From positions 620,001-684,000 of the forward strand of contig SADC01001177.1 of assembly GCA_004194705.1 (NCBI GenBank): a stretch of 64,000 nt of DNA, given 5' to 3'. The position numbers and the translations under genes were made by a program. A model generated the notes under the pieces. The model was given only the letters and a program-made list of their open reading frames with translations. It did no database searches and had not been told where the DNA came from. This stretch comes from Ditylenchus dipsaci. Taxonomy: Eukaryota; Nematoda; Chromadorea; Rhabditida; Anguinidae. The first letter of the stretch is position 1. The number at the start of each line of letters is the position of its first letter. Below, piece after piece: positions 11,088-22,600 of the stretch.

Positions 11088-11480
11088 CCGGCCCTATTCC
11101 ACAATGGGTACCATACTTCGCCTTGGTCCCCTGTTTTTTTTCACCATTTTTTTTCGAACATTGCAATATTTTCTGTGCTGTTTTATGATTTAGCAAAATG
11201 GTACGCAAGCATCTTGTTGAAACGAAAGAAGTTATCAAGTTGGAGGACATACGACTCAGGGGTATGAAACAAGCGATAAATTGCTGGCATCTTACATCAG
11301 TGAAGCAGTTTTCCGTCAAAATTGTCGACCAAAAAATGGAATTATCTCAAAAAGCTTTTCAAATAAATTAGAAAGATATATTTTTCGCCCCATTCCACAA
11401 TGGGTATTTTGGCCCTAAAAACAGTGAAAAACAACAAGGGAGATCAAGGCAAGAATGGCACCCATTGTGGAATAGGGCGA
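11088..11480. mobile_element. Foldback with GGCCCTATTCCACAATGGGT ends
   Basis: The left end ccggccctattccacaatgg pairs with ccattgtggaatagggcg at the right. A direct half copy lies at 11388-11410. Relatives at 39175-39467 and 43268-43468 keep ccctat and aatgggta(cc) near the ends and ccttggtccc(c)ctg inside. Confidence 0.68.
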
Positions 11481-11499
11481 AAAATGCAGTAGGTAAAGA

Positions 11500-11970
11500 A
11501 AACTTTGAGCGGTGGTCAATAGCGTGCTAGGAAATACAACAACAAAGTAACAGTAGTCGATACAATTCAAGAGTACAGCTAAACTATAAAAAAAGCTATA
11601 AAAAACATATAAGCTCATACACTATAGACGTTACATGGTACTAGTCAACCTTTTTATGGCCAATTTTAGTTTTGGTGGCAGAAATAATCTTTTTGGTGGC
11701 AGAAATAACCTTTTTGGTCATCTTGTAAAAAAATTGGAGCTGAAGGTTGTTAACAAAAATAATTCGAGATTTGGAACATGATGTTCAACGCTGGCACAAA
11801 ATTTCAGTAGGTGCACGAAACTTTGAGCGGTAGATAGCTGCGCGCCAGTTAATACAGCAAGGTAATAATATAAGTTGATAGTTTTCAAAAGTACAGTCGA
11901 ATAATAATCCGGAAAGTCCCTGCAATCAAGCAATTTGAGACAATTTGATGGGTTTCAAAATGATATTATA
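11500..11970. repeat. Two tandem partial copies of the dispersed repeat
   Basis: 11500-11600 and 11720-11970 share acgaaactttgagcggt, gcgtgctag/gcgcgccag, aatacaacaa and the GATGGGTTTCAAAAT end. The second copy is the empty-site reference for the insertion at 5269. Confidence 0.65.
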
Positions 11971-12430
11971 AACAATCAACAAAAAAATTCGATCAAAAAC
12001 GCGAGATCTAGCAAGCGAATTTAGAACAGAACTGCCACATCTCGCGTTAGTATACAGACATGATTTCACTTCGACATTATTGTTCCCATAGTGGATGGGC
12101 TATAAAAGAGTAGGAAATTTGTCAGCTTGCTTTGTTTTTTTCGAGATGTTGCTAATTTTTGTAAGAGTAGTGGGATAGGAAAATCGAGAAAATTTACCTT
12201 AGTTTGATTTTTGGTGTCAAATTAACATCACAGAAGATTATTAAAATATTTATTAACTGTTTTGATTTGTACCTTTCACGGTGTAATTAAGGCAATTAAA
12301 TTTAGTAAAAAGCTCCTAATACCCAAAGGCGACATCCAAAGGTGCCGAGTTATCAAATATAAAACTTCAGAATATAAAATATTTCCTACAGAAGAATGGG
12401 CAAAGTCAAAATATTTAAATTTTAGAGCGC
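11971..12430. other. No gene seen
   Basis: AT-rich, lying between repeats, downstream of the RCC1 gene's end. Nothing recognised. Confidence 0.4.
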
Positions 12431-12599
12431 ACACCCCGTAACCCACATACCTTATCTGTTTATCTTTTCGAAGCTACTTTTTAACAATATTTAGTAAAAA
12501 AAACAGTGAATAAAGCGAATTAGTGAAACTGGTATTTTTAGAACAGCAAATTAAGCTTTCTAGATTTATGAAAACTGACGGGTGTGTGCGCTCTAAAAC

Positions 12600-12958
12600 T
12601 AGGGTTGCTGAAAAAGCCGACCTTTTTCTTTTAGAGATTAATCTCGGCTTTAATCTGTTTTTTCGGCTTTTCCGAGAGTTTTCTAACGCAGGGGGGTCCA
12701 AGGCAAAAATTTGCACCAAGGTAACCAAAAATTTTATTCAATGAAACATGACATTTTAGTCAAAAGCGTTCGAGAATCGTTTGAAAACAAAAAAATAGAA
12801 AATGGCATCAAATTCTGTGAAGACATTTTTTTTAATTCGTACAGTTAGTAAACTTTCTCGATAGAAAAAGTCAATTTTCTGTCAGTCGGCCATTTTCTAT
12901 GCTGTTTTCGAGATTAATCTTGGATTAATCTTGTCTTCAGTCTTTTTCAGCAACCCTA
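12600..12958. mobile_element. hAT-like foldback, TAGGGTTGCTGAAAAAG ends
   Basis: Inverted ends TAGGGTTGCTGAAAAAG / CTTTTTCAGCAACCCTA, with flanks TCTAAAAC (12592-12599) and TGTAAAAC (12959-12966) differing by one base. The GATTAATCT word recurs near both ends. Lies just downstream of the RCC1 gene. Confidence 0.75.
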
Positions 12959-13093
12959 TGTAAAACTCAGCCGAATTATTATTCTCTTTGGTCTAAGGAG
13001 ACTACATTAGGTTTGTACAAATTCCGTAATTTGGTTATCAACAAAAAAAAAACAAATCTATCTATCCTATTAACAAAACCACTGATTTTTTTC

Positions 13094-13697
13094 TCAAACC
13101 GACGATCTATCTCCAGCCAGTCTGTTCTTGAGCACACATTTAGTACATTTCCTTAGTCTGTTTCTAATAGCTGCGAACTCGAGTTTGGCAGGTCCACTCT
13201 CCACCACACATTTCTCATAATGGCAACAGTCACTGTAGAATCTGAGCTGATCGTTGGCAAGCAGCTGGTCACACTTTTGCCTTAGTACCATATACTTTTG
13301 CGGCACTGAGCACTTCTTAAGGCGGCTATACCTTTCCCGGATATTCAAGTCTACTAGTTTCCGAATTGGAGCGTTGATGGAGCTGGAGGTGGAAGAGCTT
13401 GGCTCACAAGGTCCTAACTCCACGTAAGGATCTATTAGACGGCACAACCTAGGATCCGCAGACAACCTGTTGTAAATGGGCAGTTTGGCCTGGAGCATAA
13501 GCAGCAGAGCCATGGTCTGTACTTCTCTGATGGGATGCAGTCTGACCAAGTTCCAAGTCTTATCCAACAATATGTCAAATGTGGTATTGGGAGAGTGTGC
13601 GGACGATGAAGTGGTAGAGTGGTGGTTGGGATGGGTGGGGAGTTTCCATTGCGGTCTTCATCTAGGATAGGAGTGCCACCACTTCTGGATGATTCAC
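13094..13697 (-). CDS. RCC1 gene terminal exon: Ser-rich linker and Cys-rich C-terminus
   Basis: Acceptor attttccag at 13698. The exon opens ESSRSGGTPILDEDRNGN, passes through a His/Ser/Thr-rich stretch and enters a helical domain (DKTWNLVRLHPIREVQ). It ends with paired cysteines (CCHYEKC, then CTKC) before a TGA at 13094-13096. The Ser-rich start and the helical part are in different frames; one extra C in the C4 run (plus strand G 13637-13640) joins them and makes the length fit the incoming phase. The cysteine spacing suggests a small metal site, but none is recognised. About 4.5 kb of repeat-filled intron precedes it. Confidence 0.82.
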
Positions 13698-16600
13698 CTG
13701 GAAAATAGATAAATTATGTTTAATTATTTTTACGAAGGCTAATCCGAGAACTTATCTACCATAATGATGTAGCACGACTTTTTAGTTAGTTATATCGAAA
13801 AACAGAAATAAGATTTTAAGCTGAACATCCCGGTGTTTTTAATTTGAAACTCATTTCAAATGAATCTAATTAATTTGAATGATTCACCAAGTAGTACTCT
13901 TAATTTGAAACTCAAAGTTCAGTAAACGAATTGCTGAAAACAGGTTCTTAAAATAGGTACTCAACGCAACATTCAGCTGTCAAAACTATGATCGCAATCA
14001 AAATCAAAAAATGTTTTTATTTTTTTTAAAGATATGGATTTTTCTGGTTCAAAAAAATTCTTTTTGGTGCAAAAAAAATTTGGTGCAAAAAAGCTCTTTT
14101 TCGGTGCAAATTGAATTTTATTTGGTGCAAAAAGATTTTTTTTGGTGCAAATCGCCGTGGTGCAAATTGAATTTTATTTGGTGCAAATAATTTTCTTTCT
14201 GGATATTTTTTTTGTCCGTATAAAACTCGTTTTTGCCCATCGCGTATTTTTTTTGCCTGTAGGTTTTGAATGGCCGTAGAATATCCGTTTTTGCTCGTAG
14301 ATTTCTCTTTTTCTATTTTTTTTCTGCCTGTAGATTTAAAAATTTTGCGGAAATTCAAATTTTATGGTCAGAAAAGGACTTGGTTTGCTCAGAATCCCAC
14401 CCTGAAATGGCCAAGTTGGTTTTTTGGGAGGTTATCGAAGGCGGAGTAAACTTATTGCGAAATTTTAATTGCGCGCATCAGATTCCCTTCTCGATCGGCT
14501 CAATCTCTCAAAATCCGAATTCTACCATTCAGAACGACCTTTATTATTGGTTGAGGATACCTAAATACTAGTTGGTAGTGGTTTTAAAAGGTGAAGTATA
14601 CTTCATATACGCATTGCTTAAGTCACAGGTTTGACTATCACTGGCTTCACACCTTTTTCTCCTTTTATTTGCAAGTTTTGTGTCAAAACTTGACTATCCA
14701 ACAAGATTATCAGAGCAAGCTTTCACACTACTGAAGCTTGTATTCAGGCTGAAGTAGGCTCGATTTCCGAAAATCGACGGTTTTCACGGTTTTCTTCAAT
14801 TAGTTACATTGAAATTTTCTGACTTTTTTTTCACAAGTTACACTTTTTATACACCGAAATGTGGCGAAGAATATAGGCTTTCATTTAAGCTATCAAAGAT
14901 AAAGAAGTAAGTATGAAGTTGAAGCTAAAATCCGAAAAATATCCAACGATTTTTAATTCCATGCTTTTTCCCATTCCAATTCCATTCCATCCACACACAG
15001 GGCTGTCACCAAAATTTTCGATATTGTTCTGGAACTGACGTTTATTGCAATTTCAGTTTAGATAATCATTAACAACCTTTTACTCAAAATGTAGCCCTGC
15101 TTCTCGGCGTCATTTTCAGTATATCACTGTAGATGATCATGTAAATTAAAACTGCGAAAAAACCTCAGTGCCAAAATAATACCGAAATCATACTCCTCAA
15201 AAATATTCTATCCTTCCTTGGTCAAACCTTCGCTAGCTACCTTGTTTTTTTGTGGTAATTTTGGTTTGTTCAAATTTTTATCTGATTCACTATGAAATTA
15301 TAGCTCTAGGAAGTCACTAAACGCGTTGGTGAATAAATAAATAAAATTCGTAGAGGTTCAAGCCATACAAATTTAATACGCATCATTGTGGATGATTTTC
15401 TTTCATTCTGATGGTCATTTGCTTCAATTCGCAAAATTGAGGCAGTTTCTGACCGCAAAGCAGTGCTGTTAATTGCTAGGGGACATTTTTGAAAAATGTC
15501 GTTTTGGAAAAGTGTCGTTTTGGAAAAATGTCGTCTGGAAAAATTTCGTTTGGAAAAATATCGTTTGGAAAAATGTCGTTTTGAAAAAAACTACATTTGA
15601 AATGTGTCGTTTTTGAAAAATGTCCCCTAGCCCTGTTAATGATTTCAATCTATTTCTTGGCAGTTTTTGGCCCTAGAAGTCAGTGAACTTAATATAAAAA
15701 AATAAGATGTGAGCCTAGCGGAATGAAAACTGTCGATTTAGGGCGATGCGTATATAAAGTGTAACCACCCACCCATAGAAAAAGAGAATTTAACGGGCGA
15801 AATGAATATTTAAACGAATATATAAATGTACGGGCAAAAAGAAATATGTGATGGGCGAAAACGAGTATTATACGGGCAAAAAAAATATTATCCAGAAAAA
15901 ATACTATTTGCACCAAAAAGAATTCAATTTTCACTAAGAAGAAAATTATTTGCACCAAATAAAATTCAATTTGCACCACTGCGATTTGCACCAAAATAAA
16001 ATTTTTTTGCACCAAAAAAGTATCTTTGGCACCAAAAAGAAATTTTTTTGCACTAGAAAAAAATCCATATCCTTTTTTAAGTGGGGATATAAAGCAGCTG
16101 TATGAAAAAAAACTGTGAACCTATACAATATTTAAAAAAAAAGATGTTGAGTTTCAGTCTGCAAATAGATTCCGAAAAAACCTATCATAAAGTTTCCCAT
16201 TTTTCATATTTATAGGAAATCGATGGATCGACGCGGAGGAATCTGCTCAGTAACGTATGCTTGGTAGGATATGCTCTTTTCTGGAAATCAAAGTAGACGG
16301 CATCATTTTTTTTCTTTGTCGAAAATTTCTCGTATGTTTTTCCATTTGTCTTTTTTAAATTTAGGGATTAATTAATGATTAAAAAAAGTCATAAAGGCAC
16401 CATTGCCGTCTAGAGCCACGAGTTTCGTATGATTGAATTGGCGGCGGACAGCTTTTTTACTCCGAAAATCGGGGTACGTAATATACCTTTTAACAAGGTT
16501 TTTTCATTCAAATCATCAAATCTTTTTTATTTTTAAAGTTTGATGTCAAAATCTCTTTTTGGTGTTTGAAAATCAATAAACACTGGATGAAACTGCATTT

Positions 16601-19600
16601 CTTGAAGAAAAACGACTAAATTATTTAGGAAATAAAAAAATCAGTAAAATCGGAAGGAATTTTTTTTGGAAACCCAACAAAAAGTCTATATACCATTTTT
16701 TGAAATTTCGCAAACCAAAGAAATCATGGTCGAAATAGGGAGAATTTTTAGGCGACATTTTAGGCCGATGCAATAATTTTACGGAACACATTGTGACTGA
16801 GTAATTTCTGCTGGGTTACATAAAAATTTGGTTCTTATCCTTTACCATCACTTTTAAAACATAGTGTTAAGCAAATACTTTACGTGCCCCACCTTTTCCA
16901 TCTTTACAAATATCCTTAAAAACAACAATCTTAACTCTCAGCAATAGCCTTTAGAAGCTGTCATACCGAATCTACGAACAAAAAACCATCTTTTCAAAAG
17001 TGGAAACGGTCCAACGCGGAAACTCACCAACGTCAAATTTTGCTAACGGCGAATTTTGCCACTGCAGAAACTCACCAACAGCAAAACTGGCCGACGGCGA
17101 AAGTCGCCAATGGCAAAACTCGCCACCGAAAAACTCGGCTAAACTACGGCATGTGGTGTTGGCTCAAAACGACCGGAAATGACGTTCTAAAGCCGTTTTA
17201 ACCGTTAAAACCGATAGAAAATGCATTAAAACGATAGGAAAGGCACTTTTCAGGTAAAACTTTTTTGACTAAAATTTGACTTTTTGCCTTGGAAGACGAA
17301 TGCAGACCAACCTGAAAGGGTATCCAGATACCCTAAAAAGATCAGAACCACTGTGTTTAAGGGTATTCTACTCCGTTTTGTTCACTAGAGCTGGGCAAAA
17401 AGAGCCTCTATATGGATTTTATGATCAATAGCCCCAAAGGGGCCCAGGGGTCTTGGTTGGTTAGAGATGCGCGCACTCACTTACCTTAGACATAATTCTG
17501 AGCAAGACTATTGATCATAAATGCGTTAAAGATTTTTTTTGCCCAGCTCTTGTAAACAAGACGGAGTGGAATACCGTTAAACACAGTGATTCTGATCTTT
17601 TTAGGGTATCTGGATACCCTTTCAGGTTGGTTTGCCTTCGTCTTCCAAGGCAAAAAGTCAAATTTTAGTCATAAAAAATTTACCTGAAAAATGCTTTCCC
17701 AATCGTTTTTTTTCGCATCTTCTTTTTAATTCTTTCTTCTTTTTAACGGTTGAAACGGCTTTGCAACATCATTTCCGGTCATTTTGAGCCGGTACCACAT
17801 ACCGAAGTCCGGCCAAAAACTCTTCAACGGCAAAGCTCGCCAACGAAGAACTCGCGCACGAAAATTTGTATTTAACGGGCTACCATGTCCGGTCTCAGTT
17901 AAATCGAACTTTTCATTGGCGAGTCTTTGCGTTGACGACTTTTGCCACGCGCGAGATTTTACGTTGGCGAATCTCGGCGTTGGTGAGTTATGGCGCTGGC
18001 GAGCCGTTTGCATCGCTATTAAAGAGTTAATTATGAAATCCAACAAAAAGTTTTTTGGGAGTTACTTATCCGACAACCTGATGAAGCTCAGTGGTCTTTT
18101 GATGCAGTAAATGTATTTTGTGAAACCTATCGGAAATTTTACGTAGACCTCTTTGAGGAGCAATAAATGAAATCAACTTGAATTCGAACATAAAGTCGTA
18201 TCACGTAAATAAGGCGTGAAAATTTGCTTATCAATAATCTGTGTAATAAACAAACCTTGATTTGTGGGCCTTGGAGACGGACTTTTTACAGTTCGAGACA
18301 TTGGGCTAGATGTTGAACTTTTGTCTGACGACCCAGCCAATAAACCAGTCCTCTCACAAATGCCAATTAGCACATCCAAAGCGTGCAGCAAATCTCCGGC
18401 TAGCAAATGCATCTCAGCCGCCAAAAACACTTTACTAGGGTGCTTCACTAGAAACCGAGACACCGAAGTCAAAGCTAACTGGTCCGCACCTGCCAAATGG
18501 TTCATAGTTTGGGCCTCCAAATCCTCCTTTGAGATGGCTAAAGCTGATTTTGTATGAGTTCAGAGCATTTAAGAAACTAGTGCAACCTTTGTGAGTGAGA
18601 ACATCCAAACCAGGAATAACTGTAGGTACATCTACATGGTTATCGTCAGGCAACTCCACTGACTTCGGGCCCTTGGTAGCCTTGAAGACAATACGACGAA
18701 CTGCACTATTGGGCTTCTTGAGTATGCCAAGACCGAGTTGGTTCTTGTCGTTGCGACCCCACACATACACTCGACCATCTGCTGCTACTGCTGTGGTCGA
18801 ATTCCTGGCTGCAAAATTGGAATTATGTCTGTTAAGCTTTCAAGACAGTCCACTAGCACAATAACTGTATTGGTATTTTGAAAACAAAAATTTCAGTAGG
18901 TTGCACAACCAGTGTTGTCCATTTGGCTCGCGCGAGCCAAACCAAAGACCTAAAATCGCATGTTATAGCGAGCCAAATGGGTTCGAGCCATACGGCTCGC
19001 CTTTTTTATATATGCGAGTCAATTGGCTCGCGTACTTGTTTTTTTTAAGCGAGCCGAACGCGAGCAAAAACCATACGAGCCATTTGTATCGCGAACCATT
19101 TGGCCCGCAAACAAAAACGAATGGTTCGGCTCGCGCTTTTTAGGTGAGTTTTGAACTTCAATTTATTGTTAAAGACAAAGTACCGTAAATCCTCTAATAG
19201 AGCCCCCCCCCTCGATTTTTGACTAGAGTTTCAGAGTTAGCACCATTTTTGATTGACAATTTCAAGATTTTTCAGGGATTGAAAAATAAAGCCCCCGGGG
19301 CTCTATTAGAGGATTTACGGTAAAGGACAAATAAAGTGTAACTAGCTTAATATTTGCAAAAAATCAGTCAAAAAATTGAAAAAAATGAACAAATAAACTA
19401 GATTTAGGCTTTATTTCAGCAAACAATATTTTCCGCAAGCCGAACCATACGCTTATTATAGATGCGAGCCAAATGGCTCGCGAGCTAAGAAGCTCTTGTC
19501 ACTTTGTTTTTTAACTTGGCGAGCCATATGGCTCGCGGACATAGCTATTTGGTTAGCGAGCAGCTCGCTCGCAAACGAGCCAAACGCACAACACTGTGCA

Positions 19601-22600
19601 CAACCACTGTAGCCAGGAAAATTTCGTCATAAAATATTTTTTTTACACCAAGAGGCAGATTTATACAGCTGACTGTATATAGGACAACAAGTATGGATGT
19701 GACTTCCTATTGGCCTTATTTATTTAATTAAAACGACCATGTCACAAAATAGTTAAGGAAGAGAAATTTAAAAAAATCACACCGGTACTGATGCAGCTGG
19801 GGTCCCTACATCAAAAATTTTGAAAAAAATTAATTTAACATCAAAAATTTTATACGATAACTAAATTAAGTGACAACACCATTTATTTCACAAATTAGTC
19901 GGTCTGAATTGCAAAGAAGTTTTACAGCTTTGGCCACAAGGATCCAGGTGCATAAGTACCATCACATCGACTATTATGATCAAGTCAACTCACCACATTG
20001 CACATGCACCCACTTGACCCCTCTAGGTTCTACTACCAGAGACGGCTCGCTCTTGTCTTTTTGTTGCCATGACCCAGCTGCATCTCCAAGTTTTTCCCCA
20101 TGTATACAGCTCGCCAGTGTTGGTGATTAAAGCTGAGTGGTTAAAGCCAGCAGAAATGGTCTCGATTGGTGAGCCTGTCCACTTACACAACTTGCGCACT
20201 TCGAAGTAGTCTCTAGGCATTTCGCTGGGTAGAGGCTGCAAGTGTTTGTTGACTGAATCTGTGGTGCTGACGCCTTTTTCATTGCACTCTTTTTTCTCCT
20301 TCAAGGCATTGCTGCGGAGTCTTTTCATGAGGAATGTGCGCATTTTCAGGCTCTGAGGGCACTCACCCCACTCGTACAGACAGTCACCTTTGGCGGAAAC
20401 AGCCACGCCATGGAAATAACCTGAAGAGAGCAGTCGGATTGGAGTAGGCATGGGAAGCTGGTGAAGAGCAGGAGATTTCAATGTGTCCGACCAGCTTTTT
20501 TGTAGTGGATCTATGCCCAATTGGCTAAAAATAAAAATTTGTTAGAAACATAAAAATATTTAATATGAGATTAAAGTATCTGAATACGTGGCAGAAGGGT
20601 TGAGTAATCTTTTTATCAAAATGAGGTAACGTAAAATTGAGTGCCCCGGGTTTTTTCGGCAAAGCTTTTTCGGCGCTACTGTAGGATTTAGGCTTAGGGA
20701 CAACACGTAATAATTTCACTACTTTTCCAAAAAAATTATGGTTTTTGGGGTACCTGAAAAATTATTGGGTGGGGGGTATATATTACAGTTGCTTTTGGGT
20801 GGGGAAGGGGGAAGTATATTTCATAAGCGTCGCTTTTTTCATTCACAAAAGCGACAAAATTAGAATCCTTGCAACATTTGCGACCAGACTGAGAGAAGAC
20901 AACTGCAAAAAGTTTCAAAAATTGGGGTAGATAAAGTGTCGGGCCCTGGTGGGAGCGAACTTCAGGTGGGACGAAATTTTTTACTGAAACCCATATTTTA
21001 TATAATTGTTTTTCTCTAATTGCCTAGTTATTCGCTGCTATCGTGGAGCTAAACAGTGTATGACATTAAAAAATTCTCGAATAAGGTGAACGTTTTTATT
21101 GTTTAGGTGGGGGATATGTTAGAGTGACAGGAGGAATATTTTGGAAAGCCTTAAATTATTGTAATGACGAAATACCCATTGCATATAGCTCCACAGCCAA
21201 ACACACTTCCATCTGATTTTCGGAATAGTGAATGAGCATAGCCCAGGGTGATATAAACAACATTGCTGAAAAATTCAGATTAGCATTTGGTGACTTAGCT
21301 GCATGTTACCTTAAGAGAGGAATCTTGACAGGCAGCCATGCGTCTTTGTTGTCACCTCTAGCTAATTGCCCGTACATTCCCCAGCCGAACATCCAAACTT
21401 CTTCTTGTTCATTTATGAATGCAGAATGGTAATGGCCGGTGTAAATAGCTTTTACTCTCCCCAATCGCCTTGTAGCAGCTGAAATAATAGACACCAATAA
21501 TACATGAACAAAATCTTTTATAAGTTTTTCTTGAAAGGTGCGATCACGAGCATTACTGAGTGCAGAGAATACAATTTAGAATTTAGATAAGGGATAGAAA
21601 ATAATGTCCTGATGGGTTTCATTTTCAAAACAAGTCAGGCTATTGATACGTCTTTTTTAAAAGGGTCTGTATTTTTTCGATTACTACGAATCCTTTTCAT
21701 TTTTTTAAGGGTAAAACTTTACTTGGCCCCCCCCCCACGGCTGACCCACTTTCGAGGTGAATTTTTGAAAACCGATTGCATATTCGTGTTTCTCGACCCG
21801 AATTTTTACGGGAAATGATCATCAGATTCTGTGAAAGTGAAAAAAAATTTTTGGGATTTGCCTTGGTCCCCAAGGTAAAGTTTTAGAAAAATTTGAAAAA
21901 AAAATATTTTTTAAATTGGCGCCTTTTGAATTTTAAAGGGATTAAGGGCTGTATTGGGAGGGGGAGGGAATAAAAGGGGGCCACTTTTATGTCAGAACAA
22001 TAGAAAAGTAAATATATGTATTCTTCGACTGCCTCACCATGTTTTTCAACTGGGCTGTGGCAAAAAGAGACTCTATACGCATTTTTTGATCAAGAGTACT
22101 TCTCGGAATTATATCTAAGGTAAGTGAGTGCGCGCATCTCTAACTCTCAAGCCCCTGCGCCCCCTTCGGGGCGCAGGGGCTTGGGGCTTGGAGTTGAGAT
22201 GCGCACACCCACATACCTTAGACGGAAATCACTCGAAAGTGACTCTGGATGCATGAAAAAGCATGCATACCAGAGTTTATTTATGCGGTAGGCCACAGTA
22301 TTCAAAACTATGTTCAACATCTTCTTGTTAGGGGCCTTGTGTGATTAGTGGCCCTTTTATTCCCTTCCCCTCCCAATACAGCCCTTAATCCCTTTAAAAT
22401 TCAAAAGGCGCCAATTTAAAAAATATTTTTTTTTCAAATTTTTCTAAAACTTTACCTTGGGGACCAAGGCAAATCCCAAAAATTTTTTTTCACTTTCACA
22501 GAATCTGATGATTATTTCCCGTAAAAATTCGGGTCGAGAAACACGAATATGCAATCGGTTTTCAAAAATTCACCTCGAAAGTGGGTCAGCCGTGGGGGGG

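Noticed and set aside
14026..16128. Open frames with repeated Phe/Lys/Gln-type motifs in the GGTGCAAAT arrays
   Set aside because: Products of the repeated word in the foldback arms, mirrored on both strands.
18173..18255. Continuation of the open frame past the 18256 donor (FITQIIDKQIFTPYL)
   Set aside because: A GTTTGT donor at 18255 and phase agreement with the 13697 acceptor make this intron sequence.
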